Assembly (NCBI RefSeq): GCF_046244385.1
Contig: NZ_CP176366.1
Coordinates: 1,984,001-2,048,000, forward strand
Direction of reading: 5' to 3'
DNA length: 64,000 nucleotides
From: Methanospirillum stamsii
GTDB taxonomy: Archaea > Halobacteriota > Methanomicrobia > Methanomicrobiales > Methanospirillaceae
Part shown: in pieces, positions 1 through 6,280 of the stretch
How positions within the stretch are numbered: position 1 is the stretch's first letter
Layout of the letters: the number at the start of each line of letters is the position of its first letter
Program-made: the position numbers and the translations under genes
Notes under the pieces: model-generated
What the model was told of the DNA's origin: nothing
Seen by the model: the letters and a program-made list of their open reading frames with translations, nothing else
Database searches by the model: none

Positions 1-643
1 CCAGGTGTGACCATCGCATTTCTCCGATTTCCCCACATCGAAACCCCCCTTCATAGAGCGTCATAAACATCGCCCGGTCTCGGTCTGAACAGCACGCTTC
101 GATTAGTGCTGTAATTTCTTCAGGGCTGATGAGATCGGCATCCGTTTTTGTTGATATTTTTGTAGGAGTTTTTATCGCCCGGATTTTTTTCTCCGGTAAA
201 TTGGTTAGTTCTGAATCAATCATCCAAAGAAAAAACGATTTCAGGATTTGAACAAGGTCGGCTTTAGTGTTCTGGGAATATTGTTCTCCCTTCAATGTCT
301 CCCCGGTTTTTATGGAGTTGACCGCTGTATAAATGGTTAAAACATCGGCATTGCGGAAGTCAGTTGTGAGAAACCTTCGGATAGTAACGAGACTGGATAT
401 CAGTTTGAGCAATCGTTTTGAGCTTATACGACTTACAACCGTTCTCTCTGCCAGGTATGCCCGGATAAGGGTTACATCATCCGGAGAGAGTTCGCCCCGT
501 TCAAGGGCATTATTAAGGGTCCGTATTGGATAATCTTTCTTAAAGTTATGAAACCTGTCGTTATCTGTGTAGATAGTTTGCAGGGGCATCGGGGAAAAAA
601 TAGGGGAGTGTACAAGATAAATATTCGGAAGAGAACCGAACAT
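1..643 (-). CDS. Tyrosine recombinase/integrase, N-terminal part (runs off the window)
   Basis: The reading frame is identical to residues 1 to about 214 of the integrase at 14307-15599, with possible starts at 643 (Met-Phe-Gly-Ser) or 589 (Met-Pro-Leu-Gln). No stop is seen within the window. The C-terminal catalytic part lies to the left and cannot be checked. This is probably the integrase of a second element of the same family, integrated in tandem in the same tRNA site. It could instead be a truncated leftover copy. Confidence 0.8.
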   Translation of the reverse strand, partial: MFGSLPNIYLVHSPIFSPMPLQTIYTDNDRFHNFKKDYPIRTLNNALERGELSPDDVTLIRAYLAERTVVSRISSKRLLKLISSLVTIRRFLTTDFRNADVLTIYTAVNSIKTGETLKGEQYSQNTKADLVQILKSFFLWMIDSELTNLPEKKIRAIKTPTKISTKTDADLISPEEITALIEACCSDRDRAMFMTLYEGGFRCGEIGEMRWSHL

Positions 644-667
644 CGTGTCCGGATGCGCTGACCGGGA
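1..667. repeat. 667-bp direct repeat, left copy (partner 14957-15623)
   Basis: By eye this is identical, base for base, to 14957-15623 (constant offset 14956). Identity stops at 667/668, inside the tRNA T-arm homology. It contains the first half of an integrase gene plus the attachment core. The repeat begins at the window edge, so its true left limit is not visible. Confidence 0.95.
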
Positions 668-689
668 TTCAGGACGTGATGTTCGGTTC
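633..689. other. Attachment site with inverted integrase arm sites
   Basis: Two 18-bp arms, GAACCGAACATCGTGTCC at 633-650 and GGACGTGATGTTCGGTTC at 672-689, are inverted copies with two mismatches. They flank a 21-bp centre that contains the 14-bp tRNA-derived core (654-667). At the tRNA side (15589-15623) only the integrase-proximal arm is present, because the other arm is replaced by the tRNA gene. This fits a junction in which each element end contributes one arm, so the free circular form would have both arms around the core. Confidence 0.65.
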
Positions 690-1000
690 CCTGTCGCTGA
701 ATCGGTTGAATAACTCTTACATTCGCACGATTGTGTAAGTTGAATATTGTTGAGAGTGATGATTATCATTACTGTGGGGGACTCGCCCGGCTGTATGAGA
801 TGATAGGGGGGAGTGTTGATGCTGCAACCTGCCCCACCCTCGGCTGTAAAGGACAGCCGACCCCCTCCGGTCAGAGCTGACCGGTCCATAAGAGAGGTGA
901 GTCCCCTGAGAATAAGGTGCCGCACTCGTCCGGCATGGGTTCACACTGTGAATTACCACGGCGCAGAGATTTAATGATACTTTACAACCTATAGCAACAT
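690..1000. other. Non-coding left end of element with two stable hairpins
   Basis: No convincing gene was found. Two adjacent perfect hairpins stand out: a 7-bp stem with loop AAAGG at 841-859 and a 7-bp stem with loop GAGC at 867-884. The first reappears almost unchanged at 5212-5232 (inverted) and 7662-7682. The second has the same loop but a different stem from hairpins there. The stretch is GC-rich and rich in C runs. It is probably a divergent member of the structured modules described below, read on the plus strand. Confidence 0.5.
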
Positions 1001-1165
1001 ATGGAAATATTTACCCCGGAAGAAGTCGCGGAAATACTCAAAGTGACACCGTCTACTATTCGGAGATTGTGTAGAGAAAAAAAGATCCATCATTTTCGCA
1101 TTGGTGCGTTATATCGAATTACTGATGAAAACCTGAAAAAATACCTGGACGATAACATAGGTTGA
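1001..1165 (+). CDS. 54-aa helix-turn-helix (excisionase/MerR-like) protein
   Basis: The ORF encodes 54 residues beginning MEIFTPEEVAEILKVTPSTI. It has the pattern of the small excisionase-type HTH domain: a helix with E-E-V-A-E-I-L, a second helix at V-T-P-S-T-I-R-R-L, the turn with G-A-L-Y-R-I and a closing D-E-N-L-K-K-Y-L. The family binds DNA as recombination directionality factors or small repressors. Its place about 330 bp inside the attachment junction suits an excisionase or copy-control role, which is inference. No ribosome binding site is visible upstream, but a TATA-like TTTAAT lies about 30 bp upstream, so the message may be leaderless. It resembles the gene at 2213-2383. Confidence 0.75.
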   Translation: MEIFTPEEVAEILKVTPSTIRRLCREKKIHHFRIGALYRITDENLKKYLDDNIG

Positions 1166-1383
1166 AAAAAGATATTCCGGGTGACCCAGACCACGGGAAC
1201 CACCCCGTTTTTTGTTAATCACCCGGACACATACATATCAATCCAATCTGAAATAAAACAGCCGCAAAACAACACCATCCTTTTTGAATATTACCAGCCG
1301 GGCAACTGCAACCAGGAACACCGATATTCACAACCGGGTCTCATGTACTATCCTCCGATAAGGGAGAACAGGATAGGAACGGC

Positions 1384-1415
1384 CGCTCGAATCCATCTCG
1401 CGGCTCGCAGCGTAA
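1384..1415 (+). repeat. 32-bp inverted repeat, copy 1 (partner 4557-4588)
   Basis: The 32 bases are the reverse complement of 4557-4588 with one mismatch. Each copy lies between a hairpin-rich module and a shared hairpin/T-tract in the same relative order. This suggests that two parallel units were built from the same parts, in opposite orientation. Confidence 0.75.
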
Positions 1416-1461
1416 ATGAAACGAAACAAAAAGCACGCGCAGATATTAGATCCCAACCGCT

Positions 1462-1595
1462 CCCCGCTGGGCTCCCAGCGGGGGAAAGGGCATCGGTTGA
1501 CCTGCCGGACGGCCTCCCCTCCTGCCGGCCGGGAGAGTCAACTTATGCCCGAACTATCGGACCGGGGATCTGTTCGACGACAGGAGGCTTCAACC
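1462..1595 (-). other. Structured module II, minus-strand copy (possible ncRNA)
   Basis: Nearly identical to the reverse complement of 7772-7902. Read on the minus strand it ends in a 9-bp perfect stem (CCCCGCTGG) closed by a GAGC loop at 1462-1483. The partner at 7885-7902 has the same loop and the inner seven pairs. The module has no plausible reading frame. It stands alone here but is joined to module I at 7537-7902. Confidence 0.6.
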
Positions 1596-1794
1596 GAATG
1601 ATCATTTTACCCGAAAGAACCGACACCGGGAAATGTCTTACACCTGATGGAAGGGGAGCCGGGAAATAATATCATAGGATCCACTGGTGGCAACAGCCGG
1701 AACAAAATATCTTAACGGTCATAAGGGGGACGACAGCGTGACCAGTACGAAAAAATTTAAAAATGCCGTTTTCAACCGATTGAACAAAGGAAAG

Positions 1795-1842
1795 TACAGG
1801 TAACCCGCCCGCGAGGGCGGGAAAAATTTTTTTCCAGTGGAA
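1795..1842 (+). terminator. Hairpin plus T-tract, plus strand
   Basis: A CCCGCCC/GGGCGGG stem with loop GCGA is followed by A5T7. The same block, shortened by one pair (CCGCCC/GGGCGG, loop GTGA), occurs inverted at 4396-4442. Sequence before the stem (TACAGGTAAC) and after the T-tract (CCAGTGGAA) is also conserved. A terminator is the simplest reading, although archaeal termination depends mainly on the T-run. It would end plus-strand transcription before the convergent gene at 1902. Confidence 0.5.
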
Positions 1843-1901
1843 ATAGAGGTAGGATGAGTGGGATAAGTAGGATAAATAAGAGGAGTGGGATTAAGTAAAT
1901 A

Positions 1902-2210
1902 TTATAAAAATGGAGGCAGATGCGGAAGTCCATCTAACATGGTTGCATCTTTGCCATATTGGAGATCTACCCAATCAATATCAGTTACCATATCCGCAGT
2001 AAATGGATCCGGGATTGATTGCCAATCCCGCGGACAAAATGTTATCCCACCATCTTGATAAAAGATCATCGGTACCGTCTGCTCATAATCACTCTCTAAT
2101 AAGTGCACGGCCATTAATGAACAGGTATCGGAATACACATGCAGTTCCGCCACGTCAATTATTTTTATTTCCCCCCCAAAAAATGGAACTGGGTCTGATG
2201 TTTGTAACAT
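1902..2210 (-). CDS. Hypothetical protein, last gene of small-gene operon
   Basis: A 102-residue acidic protein that I do not recognise. It is rich in Asp and aromatic residues, with segments such as KIIDVAELHVYSDTCSLMAV and a C-terminal DIDWVDLQYGKDATMLDG. No membrane segment or metal motif is present. The start follows the stop of the HTH gene at 2213 by two bases, with GGTG as a weak ribosome binding site, so it is read as the last cistron of the 4271-1902 operon. It may be an antirestriction or accessory protein of the element, but nothing in the sequence shows this. Confidence 0.55.
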   Translation of the reverse strand: MLQTSDPVPFFGGEIKIIDVAELHVYSDTCSLMAVHLLESDYEQTVPMIFYQDGGITFCPRDWQSIPDPFTADMVTDIDWVDLQYGKDATMLDGLPHLPPFL

Positions 2211-2212
2211 AA

Positions 2213-2383
2213 TTACACCTGAGTTTTGTTTTTTATAATAAATTTTTTTATATCTGCCTCATCTATCCGGTAATCTCTACCTATCCGGACGGCCGGGATC
2301 TCTCCTCTCCCGATCAGTAAACGAATTGTTGTAGGAGCAACCGCCAGGTACTGAGCTGCAGTTTTAGTTGTCATTAATGTCAT
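2213..2383 (-). CDS. 56-aa excisionase-like helix-turn-helix protein
   Basis: The chosen start (2383) follows AAAGGAGGT by six bases and overlaps the stop of the preceding gene (ATGA). The protein begins MTLMTTKTAAQYLAVAPTTI and continues with a wing-like G-R-G-E-I-P-A-V-R-I-G-R-D-Y-R-I-D segment, the typical excisionase/MerR-type HTH_17 pattern. Such proteins bind DNA at recombination sites or operators. The element has two of them (also 1001-1165), so one may be the excisionase and the other a repressor. Which is which cannot be told from sequence. Confidence 0.8.
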   Translation of the reverse strand: MTLMTTKTAAQYLAVAPTTIRLLIGRGEIPAVRIGRDYRIDEADIKKFIIKNKTQV

Positions 2384-2529
2384 TTTTTTACCTCCTTTAA
2401 TGCCTGTTCCTGACGCGCCCGCTGAAACCTCTTGCATATGTCTAATAGAGGATCGTAATCTTTACATTTTGAACAGAGAGGATAATACCAACATCCGCCC
2501 GGCACAGGGGATCCATTCATCCCGCTCAT
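2380..2529 (-). CDS. 49-aa Cys-rich small protein
   Basis: A short frame missed by length cut-offs. GGAGG sits nine bases before the ATG at 2529, directly after the stop of the gene ending at 2531, and its own stop overlaps the next start (ATGA). The product has four Cys in the order C-W-Y-Y-P-L-C-S-K-C and a further C about ten residues on, which could bind one zinc ion. The rest is charged (KRFQRARQEQALKEVKK). I do not recognise a family. Tight coupling on both sides is the main evidence that it is real. Confidence 0.6.
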   Translation of the reverse strand: MSGMNGSPVPGGCWYYPLCSKCKDYDPLLDICKRFQRARQEQALKEVKK

Positions 2530-2530
2530 A

Positions 2531-2704
2531 TTATATCGCCTCCGGGAGTATAGGCTTGTGTATGCCCCGGGTGGCTAGCTGCTGGACCCCATAATATTTG
2601 CATTTGGGGTTGTTACAGGTGCAATAAATCCATGTCCTGATAACTGTGACCGTACACTCTGATCCACACCTGCAGGTGTACCGCGGGATAAAATCAGGTG
2701 CCAT
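2531..2704 (-). CDS. 57-aa zinc-ribbon-like protein
   Basis: The start at 2704 is supported by GGAGG eight bases upstream and by a TAATG overlap with the upstream stop. The protein has paired cysteines, C-R-C-G-S-E-C near residue 12 and C-T-C-N-N-P-K-C near residue 30, spaced as in a small zinc ribbon. The C-terminus (RGIHKPILPEAI) has no known motif. It lies in the nine-gene operon 4271-1902. Zinc ribbons this small usually bind nucleic acid or protein partners, but the role here is unknown. Confidence 0.6.
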   Translation of the reverse strand: MAPDFIPRYTCRCGSECTVTVIRTWIYCTCNNPKCKYYGVQQLATRGIHKPILPEAI

Positions 2705-2910
2705 TATAGCACCTCCTGAATCGGCGCACAAAGATTCATTTCATGGATAATTGTGTCTTTAATGCTGTCCGGATTTTGCCCGTTTTCCACGCGGTAGGTA
2801 GTGAGGATAAACGATTCCCATGCCTCTTGTATCTCTTCGAGGGTGTTTGCCTCACCCTCAATCTCGATGGTAACACCATTAATTTCGGTTGACAACCGCA
2901 GCAGGATCAT
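2704..2910 (-). CDS. Hypothetical acidic 68-aa protein
   Basis: A small acidic protein starting MILLRLSTEINGVTIEIEGE, which predicts a beta hairpin, then an acidic helix (TLEEIQEAWESF). A GGAGAG ribosome binding site precedes the start, and the ORF overlaps both neighbours by a few bases. It could be a small DNA-mimic or adaptor protein. I do not recognise a family, so that is only a shape-based thought. Confidence 0.55.
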   Translation of the reverse strand: MILLRLSTEINGVTIEIEGEANTLEEIQEAWESFILTTYRVENGQNPDSIKDTIIHEMNLCAPIQEVL

Positions 2911-3185
2911 AAGTATCTCTCCTGTCTCGGGTCCTGATTATTTTCAATCTCTTCGAGGTCCTCCGAAAGGGAGCGGAGGTTTTTAATCAAATCCTCTGCT
3001 GCGATAATTGTATCATCAACCTCTCCGGACTCCTCAACAGATGCGCACCATTGAGAAGCGAACTCTTCCAGCAGGCTGTTTATTTCCCGGCATTTTGCGT
3101 CTATATCATCCCGGGTATATCGGGGATCTCTTGGTTCCAACCAGCGGGCATGCGCCCGGGCAACCTGAGCGGAAAGAGAGGACAT
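2907..3185 (-). CDS. Hypothetical 92-aa helical acidic protein
   Basis: The open frame extends upstream, but the start at 3185 (MSSLSAQVARAHARW) is chosen because GGAGGAGG lies just before it and it overlaps the upstream stop as TAATG. The product is almost all helix, with an acidic second half (EESGEVDDTIIAAEDLIKNL). No known motif is seen. It pairs with the similarly helical and acidic product of 3185-3478. Confidence 0.55.
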   Translation of the reverse strand: MSSLSAQVARAHARWLEPRDPRYTRDDIDAKCREINSLLEEFASQWCASVEESGEVDDTIIAAEDLIKNLRSLSEDLEEIENNQDPRQERYL

Positions 3186-3478
3186 TAAAGATCCTCCTCC
3201 GGTTCCGGTTCGTATCGCGCCCGCATCAGTTCCTCCTCTAGGTTTTCGAGCGAATCGAAAAATTGAGGCAATACTTTTTGCATCTCCGCGAGGTCCTGAA
3301 ACATAGAAACATGATCGATATCCTCCGGGAGGAGGTCGCAATAATACCCTTTAAAGTGATCAAGAGCTTTGGTTATTTCCTCGCTGATTTCCCGCTTTTC
3401 TTTATCTATCTCATCTTCGGTGCGGGGATGAGTATAAAGAGAGGATTTGTAAGAGGCTGATCCTATTGCTGATAACAT
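3185..3478 (-). CDS. Hypothetical 97-aa helical acidic protein
   Basis: The start at 3478 follows GGAGG by seven bases, after the sequence GCGGAGGCCTAAAC. A long charged helix covers most of the protein (EDEIDKEKREISEEITKALD), and it ends EPEPEEDL. It has no recognised domain. The same junction block, GCGGAGGCCTAAA, precedes this gene and also precedes the gene starting at 3783, and both upstream proteins end Ala-Glu-Ala, which suggests a duplicated cistron junction. Confidence 0.55.
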   Translation of the reverse strand: MLSAIGSASYKSSLYTHPRTEDEIDKEKREISEEITKALDHFKGYYCDLLPEDIDHVSMFQDLAEMQKVLPQFFDSLENLEEELMRARYEPEPEEDL

Positions 3479-3480
3479 GT

Positions 3481-3783
3481 TTAGGCCTCCGCGAACATTG
3501 CCCGAAATGCCCCCGGCGCTGTTTCTCGGGCGTGGTATTGCGCAATTATCCTATCAGCATGTGGCCGTCTGATCTCAAGTGTTGCTGTGACGATCAACAC
3601 CTCCGGGTGATATTCGAGTACATCGCGAAATGCGAGGTTTGCCGCGGCCCGTTCGATATCATAATCTGGTGTATGGTCATCCTCTAAATAATGTCGCCAT
3701 TTTGCAACATATTTTCGCATAAGGTGGTTGAAATCGTGATCATTTACAATTTCATAGGTAGTAGTGGAATAAATCGAAGACAT
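3481..3783 (-). CDS. Hypothetical 100-aa protein
   Basis: The start at 3783 has GGAGG ten bases upstream and lies five bases after the stop of the 160-aa gene. The sequence is mixed, with an aromatic N-terminus (MSSIYSTTTYEIVNDHDFNH) and a short beta-rich centre (EVLIVTATLEIRRP). It ends FAEA. No membrane segment or metal motif is present, and I do not recognise a family. Confidence 0.55.
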   Translation of the reverse strand: MSSIYSTTTYEIVNDHDFNHLMRKYVAKWRHYLEDDHTPDYDIERAAANLAFRDVLEYHPEVLIVTATLEIRRPHADRIIAQYHARETAPGAFRAMFAEA

Positions 3784-3788
3784 GGATT

Positions 3789-4271
3789 TTAGGCCTCCGC
3801 TGCGTTTTTGTAGGGATATACATAGCCTTCGAACGTTTCACGCCGGATTTGCCGGCCTATCTCCTCTTCTACCCGGTGGGACGAATACCGGATTTGTTCC
3901 CGGCCAGATAAAAACGCGATCGTCCGGGTGAATGAAAAGAGATCCGCGAGTCCTTCAACCGGAAATCTAACCCGGTATTCCCGGTTGGGATCGTTTAAGG
4001 TATCATAGAGATATGCAACTCCACATTCCCAGATGCACCGGGCGGTAGTATACGCCTCTTCTCCGTTCCCGGCGTTGAGTTCATCCCGGTTTATTCCGGT
4101 GACGTTGTGACCGGTTACAAACCGGTCGAACTCTTGAGCGGGGATAATGTAATGCCGTTCTTCTCCGGCGACTTGGGCGGTAATGTGTACCGCACAGTTT
4201 TCTGTGGTATAGGCATATCCGGCAGTTTTAGACCGGACAGTGTTTTGGTTTGTTTTGGTCTGGTTTGTCAT
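3789..4271 (-). CDS. Hypothetical 160-aa protein, first gene of small-gene operon
   Basis: The largest gene of the nine-cistron unit and the one next to its promoter. It begins MTNQTKTNQNTVRSKTAGYA and contains a beta-rich N-terminal half (CAVHITAQVAGEERHYIIPA), then helical segments. It has two isolated cysteines but no obvious metal site. GGTGAG lies a few bases before the ATG and a TATA-like box about 30 bp upstream. I recognise no family. Position suggests an early, highly expressed element gene. Confidence 0.55.
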   Translation of the reverse strand: MTNQTKTNQNTVRSKTAGYAYTTENCAVHITAQVAGEERHYIIPAQEFDRFVTGHNVTGINRDELNAGNGEEAYTTARCIWECGVAYLYDTLNDPNREYRVRFPVEGLADLFSFTRTIAFLSGREQIRYSSHRVEEEIGRQIRRETFEGYVYPYKNAAEA

Positions 4272-4297
4272 ACTAACTCACCTATATTACATCGACG

Positions 4298-4312
4298 TAA
4301 AAGCATATAAAA
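4298..4312 (-). promoter_or_regulatory. TATA-like promoter of the 4271-1902 operon
   Basis: The minus strand reads AGTTTTATATGCTTT, centred about 33 bp before the ATG at 4271. This matches an archaeal TATA box with a very short leader. The surrounding 4275-4400 is unusually A/T-rich for this element. Confidence 0.5.
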
Positions 4313-4395
4313 CTATCTAAAAGAACACGAAAAAACAAAAAACAACATAAAATAACACAGGACAACACAAAACGATACATACGAAGAACCACATC

Positions 4396-4442
4396 TTCCA
4401 CTGGAAAAAAATTTCGGCCGCCCTCACGGGCGGTTACCTGTA
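4396..4442 (-). terminator. Hairpin plus T-tract, minus strand (inverted copy of 1795-1842)
   Basis: Minus-strand reading gives a CCGCCC/GGGCGG stem with loop GTGA followed by A3T7. It is conserved with the plus-strand block at 1795-1842, although stem length and loop differ slightly. It lies between the structured module at 5361-5127 and the operon promoter near 4300, so it would end a minus-strand transcript before the operon begins. Confidence 0.5.
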
Positions 4443-5126
4443 CCGCGTTTCTTCGTTGGTCCGGTTGTCGATACCAGCGGTTGGATAGATCATAATTCCC
4501 GGCTGGGATCATCTCAACATAAAATTCGATGTTCCGGCTGTGGTTGCACGTTTCCGTTACGCTGCGAGGCGCGAGATGGATTCGAGCGCCCGGACTATTC
4601 CTTTTTCCCTCAAATAAGCGTGCCCGAAAACCAACGCTGTGAAGGGTATCAGAGCGGTCTATCAGATGCCGAGGCTGTGAATATATCGATCGGGTTCGGT
4701 TTACCCGGCTGTAATCAATCTATAAGAGCACGAGATCCACTCTCTATTTCCGGAAAAGTCCCACCCCACATATAAACCGGTGTCAATTGAAACGTAAATC
4801 TCGCCGCCCCTAGAAAAAACCCACCCACCCACCCCAGAAAATAAGCAGCTGGGACGCTTCGCGAGGGGTCGTCCCTTCGGGCCGCCCCCCACCCGGCTGC
4901 TTATATTATTGCGTTTTTCATAGAATGCCCGCAAAATCGTTTCCAATAGATCCGGTCAGTCTTTAGACTGATCCGGAGCCTGCAGACCGCCAACGGAGCC
5001 AAAAAGCGAAGTGCGTTATTAGGCTGCAGCAATTCCCCCTGGGGGGCTGGGGGGAAGCGTATGAGCAGACTATCTCCAGGAGTCCGGCACTCTTTTGCGG
5101 GCCGAACCCGAGGAGGACTCCACTAT
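4443..5126. other. Non-coding region with large hairpin
   Basis: No convincing gene was found. It contains the 32-bp repeat copy at 4557-4588 and a strong hairpin at 4841-4904, in which ATAAGCAGCTGGG pairs with CCCGGCTGCTTAT (13 pairs, one G-T). The GC-rich interior can also fold as GGGACG/CGTCCC. The minus-strand frame near 4455-4510 (IPAGNYDLSNRWYRQP) resembles the plus-strand frame near 1290-1340 (YQPGNCNQEHRYSQPG), perhaps a decayed shared peptide. Confidence 0.45.
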
Positions 5127-5361
5127 CACCACCGGGCTCCCGGTGGATCTTCCCGCAGAAAAACGTTTGCATGGGACCCGGCTCCGGGACCCAAGGTGCG
5201 AGCGACGAACCCCGGCTGTCCTTTACAGCCGGACGTGAGGGTTTTTCGAGGCACCCTTCAAGCGGGTTTGGCGCTGAAGGGCACGGCCCAGCTCTGGGCC
5301 GGTGGGGTAGTTGGGTGGTCGCAGGGGCGAATCCCCCCGGATGATCTCTTTCGTAGCAGGT
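5127..5361 (-). other. Structured module I, minus-strand copy (possible ncRNA)
   Basis: Reverse-complement partner of 7537-7767. Read on the minus strand it holds, in order, a hairpin with loop GAGC (5284-5301), a 10-bp bulged stem (5254-5281), an 8-bp stem with loop AAAGG (5212-5232), a 9-bp stem with one mismatch and loop GAGC (5172-5193), and a 7-bp stem with loop GAGC (5129-5146). The first two stems differ in sequence from the partner copy yet still pair. No coding frame is plausible. Confidence 0.65.
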
Positions 5362-5404
5362 CGCATTAGTAATATTTATCTTACTAGTCGCATAAGTAAG
5401 ATGA
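5359..5404 (+). promoter_or_regulatory. Promoter with repeated operator-like motif
   Basis: TAATATTTATC near 5368-5382 looks like a TATA box. It lies between two direct repeats, CGCATTAGTAA and CGCATAAGTAA, and CTTACT...AGTAAG forms an inverted repeat near the presumed transcription start. Repeats placed over and beside the TATA box suggest autorepression by the ribbon-helix-helix-like product of the next gene. Confidence 0.45.
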
Positions 5405-5422
5405 GTGAGATACATGCCACAG

Positions 5423-5887
5423 ATGAAAAAAATCAGTATAACTCTCCCAGAAGAACTCATAAACGCCGTAACCGCAGTTCATCCGGAAGCGCCGCTATCA
5501 AAAGCGATAGCCCTCGAGCTACAAAAAAGCCTGCAGGCAGATCCTGCACCATCTATTCTCACGACACACCAGGAACAGACCGCCCCGACTCTTACCCCTG
5601 ATCTCATCAATCAGATTCGGGATATGGTCCGGGAAGAAATGCGAGTGACTCCCACATCAGGAACAACCGAGCCAACAATAGTAACTGATCCGATTATCAT
5701 TCAATCAGATTCAGAATGGTTAACAAATGGCGATGTTGCGGCGATGCTCCCCGCTGATATCCCAATTGGCACCAGAAGTTCTAGGGTCAGCCGTGCGGTT
5801 TCAAAAAAATTACTGATAACAAAGCCCGGGAACTCAAAACAAATCAGCCGGGAATCCGCTTTAGCCTGGGTTACATCCCAATCATAA
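5423..5887 (+). CDS. Ribbon-helix-helix-type regulator with C-terminal extension
   Basis: The start MKKISITLPEELINAV gives a typical RHH strand (K-K-I-S-I-T-L-P) followed by two helices. Earlier ATG codons at 5405 and 5414 are also open. The middle (residues about 45-100) is a polar, Thr/Pro-rich linker. The C-terminal third (ATG-free, with NGDVAAMLPADIPIGTRSSR) could form a second DNA-binding or partner-binding unit. RHH proteins bind DNA as dimers and often control copy number or partition in plasmids. It is the only long plus-strand gene in the element and has operator-like repeats at its promoter. Confidence 0.65.
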   Translation: MKKISITLPEELINAVTAVHPEAPLSKAIALELQKSLQADPAPSILTTHQEQTAPTLTPDLINQIRDMVREEMRVTPTSGTTEPTIVTDPIIIQSDSEWLTNGDVAAMLPADIPIGTRSSRVSRAVSKKLLITKPGNSKQISRESALAWVTSQS

Positions 5888-5973
5888 TTTTTTAAAACGG
5901 AGTCGGGATATCCGTTTCAGGCGGGTGAATTCCAGAGTAAAACAGACGTGTACGAGAATTTCGATGAAGACAA

Positions 5974-6006
5974 TAACCGGATGACCCGAGGTTTATCATC
6001 CGGTTA
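5974..6006. terminator. 11-bp perfect hairpin between convergent genes
   Basis: TAACCGGATGA and TCATCCGGTTA flank an 11-base loop, between the plus-strand regulator ending at 5887 and the minus-strand gene ending at 6113. Symmetry and position suit a bidirectional terminator. No T-run follows on either strand, so an alternative is a protein-binding palindrome. The rest of 5888-6112 shows nothing. Confidence 0.45.
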
Positions 6007-6112
6007 CAATGAGAGAAAGGGAATTGACCCCCATTCCCCCAAATGCCGAGAAACGTATGCCCCTACACAACGCGGCACTATAGAGTCTACCTCATTTCAA
6101 ATAACATCTTAG

Positions 6113-6280
6113 TTATTTCCACGGGTCGAGTATCTCAACATTCCCGTGTTCATCTGCCCGGAGCAGGTTAAACACATTCCGGGCACTCCGCATATATCGC
6201 AGATACACCCCGGCAACTGCAAGTGAGTTGACCAGGGAGATCCCCACCGATACAAAAGCGGTGATTGATTCAATGTTCAT
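6113..6280 (-). CDS. 55-aa single-span membrane protein
   Basis: The start at 6280 overlaps the upstream stop (ATGA), giving MNIESITAFVSVGISLVNSL, a hydrophobic segment to about residue 30, then YLRYMRSARNVFNLLRADEH and a short polar tail. One membrane span with a positively charged cytoplasmic side is predicted. Coupled translation with the secreted 187-aa protein suggests they act together at the membrane or in a particle. The gene is short, but the coupling makes it convincing. Confidence 0.65.
   Translation of the reverse strand: MNIESITAFVSVGISLVNSLAVAGVYLRYMRSARNVFNLLRADEHGNVEILDPWK

Larger units (their letters stand above)
1166..1901. other. Long non-coding stretch with inverted repeats
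   Basis: A 162-codon frame (1181-1669) crosses this region, but its composition is not protein-like and it overlaps repeat modules, so I treat the stretch as non-coding. It holds the 32-bp repeat at 1384-1415 (inverted partner at 4557-4588), structured module II at 1462-1595 (inverted partner at 7772-7902), and a hairpin with a T-tract at 1795-1842 (inverted partner at 4396-4442). A short segment near 1290-1340 also resembles the minus strand near 4455-4510. Confidence 0.55.

Noticed and set aside
717..959. An 80-codon minus-strand frame
   Set aside because: It lies over two perfect hairpins and has no start signal or known motif.
1181..1669. A 162-codon plus-strand frame
   Set aside because: It runs through inverted repeat modules, has non-protein-like composition and no ribosome binding site. 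The repeat partners are not open in the matching frame.
4963..5460. Long minus-strand and plus-strand frames over structured module I
   Set aside because: Both strands are open because of high GC. The partner module at 7537-7767 does not preserve the frames, whereas base pairing is preserved.
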